Source: Kappaphycus alvarezii
Lineage: Eukaryota > Rhodophyta > Florideophyceae > Gigartinales > Solieriaceae
Assembly (NCBI GenBank): GCA_002205965.3
Contig: NADL03000675.1
Coordinates: 620,001 to 684,000, forward strand
Direction: 5' to 3'
DNA length: 64,000 nt
Shown one piece after another: positions 63,294-64,000 of the stretch. Below the pieces are notes generated by a model. It ran no database searches and was not told the DNA's origin. It saw nothing but the letters and a program-made list of their open reading frames with translations. Position numbers and translations under genes: made by a program. Numbering within the stretch: the first letter of the stretch is position 1; each line of letters opens with the position of its first letter.

Positions 63294-63976
63294 GTTCTCG
63301 TGCGTGACGAACTGGCTCTTATCTTGGCTTGGACTTTGGGGGCGAGATGGGACAATTCAACATCATCCACCCCCATTATGTCATCGGCGGAGCAGACGTG
63401 CAACGGCGCGGATGTTTCTTCTCGGTCGAGTGTCTTCTCGTCGAGGTTTACCTCGAGTACAGTATCTGGCGTCGCGGATTTGTACCCTACAATTTGGCCT
63501 TTGGCCAGAACGCGCGCTTCAGTGGCGAAGTTCGCAACCTTCACCGCGAAAGCCATGCTAGGCTTTGCCGACACGATTCCATTGTTCAGGTTAACCTGAG
63601 ACTTCCGGTATAACCGCGGTAAGCCTCCAAAAGGAGGTTCCCATGTAGGGAAGCACTGACTTCCACGACTGTCTTCGATTCCGGAGGTAGTAAATCTGCG
63701 GGTCAACCGCACGATCTGGTTCCGAGGAACTTCCTCGCAGAATAGTTTCAGTTCCGTCGGTAGGCGACGGAACGGAACCATTGCGGGTAGTCTATGGATC
63801 CGCACCGTAGCTCCGCTACGGAAGACCACTTCTTGACGACGGATGTGGATGAGTTTCACATCCTGGTCGATGAAAATGGTGCCAATTATGGCATCAGCGC
63901 TGAGTTCCTCGACGACAACAAAGGTCTGTCTGACTAACAGGTTCCCGACTCGTAGCGACAGTGCTACGATCCCCAT
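63260..63976 (-). CDS. Gypsy protease C-terminus and linker to RT, incomplete
   Basis: A 238-codon frame open to 63976 begins MGIVALSLRVGNLLVRQTFV and has VVEELSADAIIGTIFIDQDV, the Gypsy protease C-terminal ILGtdFl strand. This is followed by a long hydrophilic linker with several Asp/Glu clusters. It ends 33 bases inside the RT start frame. This is a partial gene because the upstream part is outside the window, and it is the longest uninterrupted retroelement frame at this end. Confidence 0.6.
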   Translation of the reverse strand: MGIVALSLRVGNLLVRQTFVVVEELSADAIIGTIFIDQDVKLIHIRRQEVVFRSGATVRIHRLPAMVPFRRLPTELKLFCEEVPRNQIVRLTRRFTTSGIEDSRGSQCFPTWEPPFGGLPRLYRKSQVNLNNGIVSAKPSMAFAVKVANFATEARVLAKGQIVGYKSATPDTVLEVNLDEKTLDREETSAPLHVCSADDIMGVDDVELSHLAPKVQAKIRASSSRTRTCGPTTWENPG

Positions 63977-64000
63977 CGTCTTCAGACGATGGTTTGAAGC

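Larger units (their letters stand above)
61940..64000 (-). mobile_element. second Gypsy retrotransposon, minus strand, running off the window
   Basis: RNase H, RT and a protease end are readable on the minus strand from 61.95 kb to the right edge. The upstream gag/protease start lies beyond the window. The RT box is intact, so this copy is younger than the plus-strand neighbour. Confidence 0.8.

Overview
The window looks like a piece of a eukaryotic nuclear genome made almost entirely of decayed transposable elements. I see no operons, no rRNA and no secure tRNA. Coding signal occurs as short frames joined by frameshifts and stops, and nearly every recognisable frame belongs to a mobile-element family. 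The mix (short-LTR Copia, a GalEa-like Copia clade, Gypsy, a DIRS/Ngaro-type tyrosine-recombinase retroelement, non-LTR fragments with a restriction-like endonuclease, PIF/Harbinger and a piggyBac-like element) plus one GT61-type glycosyltransferase suggests an alga, perhaps red, or another aquatic protist. This is inference from family content only.

Layout: 0-5.8 kb is a degraded minus-strand coding tract with possible Copia protease traces. At 6.10-10.70 kb lies a minus-strand Copia relic with ~104 bp LTRs. At 10.7-18.0 kb is AT-rich sequence with a plus-strand Copia integrase relic at 14.1-15.2 kb. At 18.0-23.27 kb is a plus-strand Gypsy element with ~215 bp LTRs. At 23.52-31.37 kb is a plus-strand GalEa-like Copia element with 350 bp LTRs and a perfect 5 bp target-site duplication (CTTTT); its 3' LTR is split by a 2.33 kb insertion (28.97-31.30 kb) with terminal inverted repeats. 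At 29.3-38.7 kb several copies of one non-LTR C-terminal domain lie on both strands, with minisatellite repeats, a disrupted GT61 gene (33.85-35.3 kb, minus) and a ~200 bp MITE. At 39.84-44.27 kb is a minus-strand DIRS/Ngaro-like element. At 44.91-50.05 kb is an element with ~200 bp terminal inverted repeats whose decayed transposase (piggyBac-like DDD) is followed by a PD-(D/E)XK (YqaJ-like) nuclease domain. At 51.65-54.09 kb are the two convergent genes of a PIF/Harbinger transposon. At 54.68-56.1 kb is a hairpin-rich non-coding tract. At 58.2-61.95 kb is a plus-strand Gypsy that abuts a second, minus-strand Gypsy running off the window end.

Within each element the frames occur in the order expected for the family (gag-protease-integrase-RT-RNase H for Copia; gag-protease-RT-RNase H-integrase for Gypsy; gag-RT-RNase H-tyrosine recombinase for DIRS). 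Nearly all are inactive: RT YxDD is YADN in the GalEa-like copy, the YLDD box of one Gypsy carries a frameshift, zinc-knuckle cysteines are lost, and one piggyBac catalytic Asp is Asn. The most notable items are the transposase-nuclease pairing at 44.9-50 kb, the TIR-bounded insertion that carries a non-LTR endonuclease domain, and the split LTR that gives the order of insertion events.
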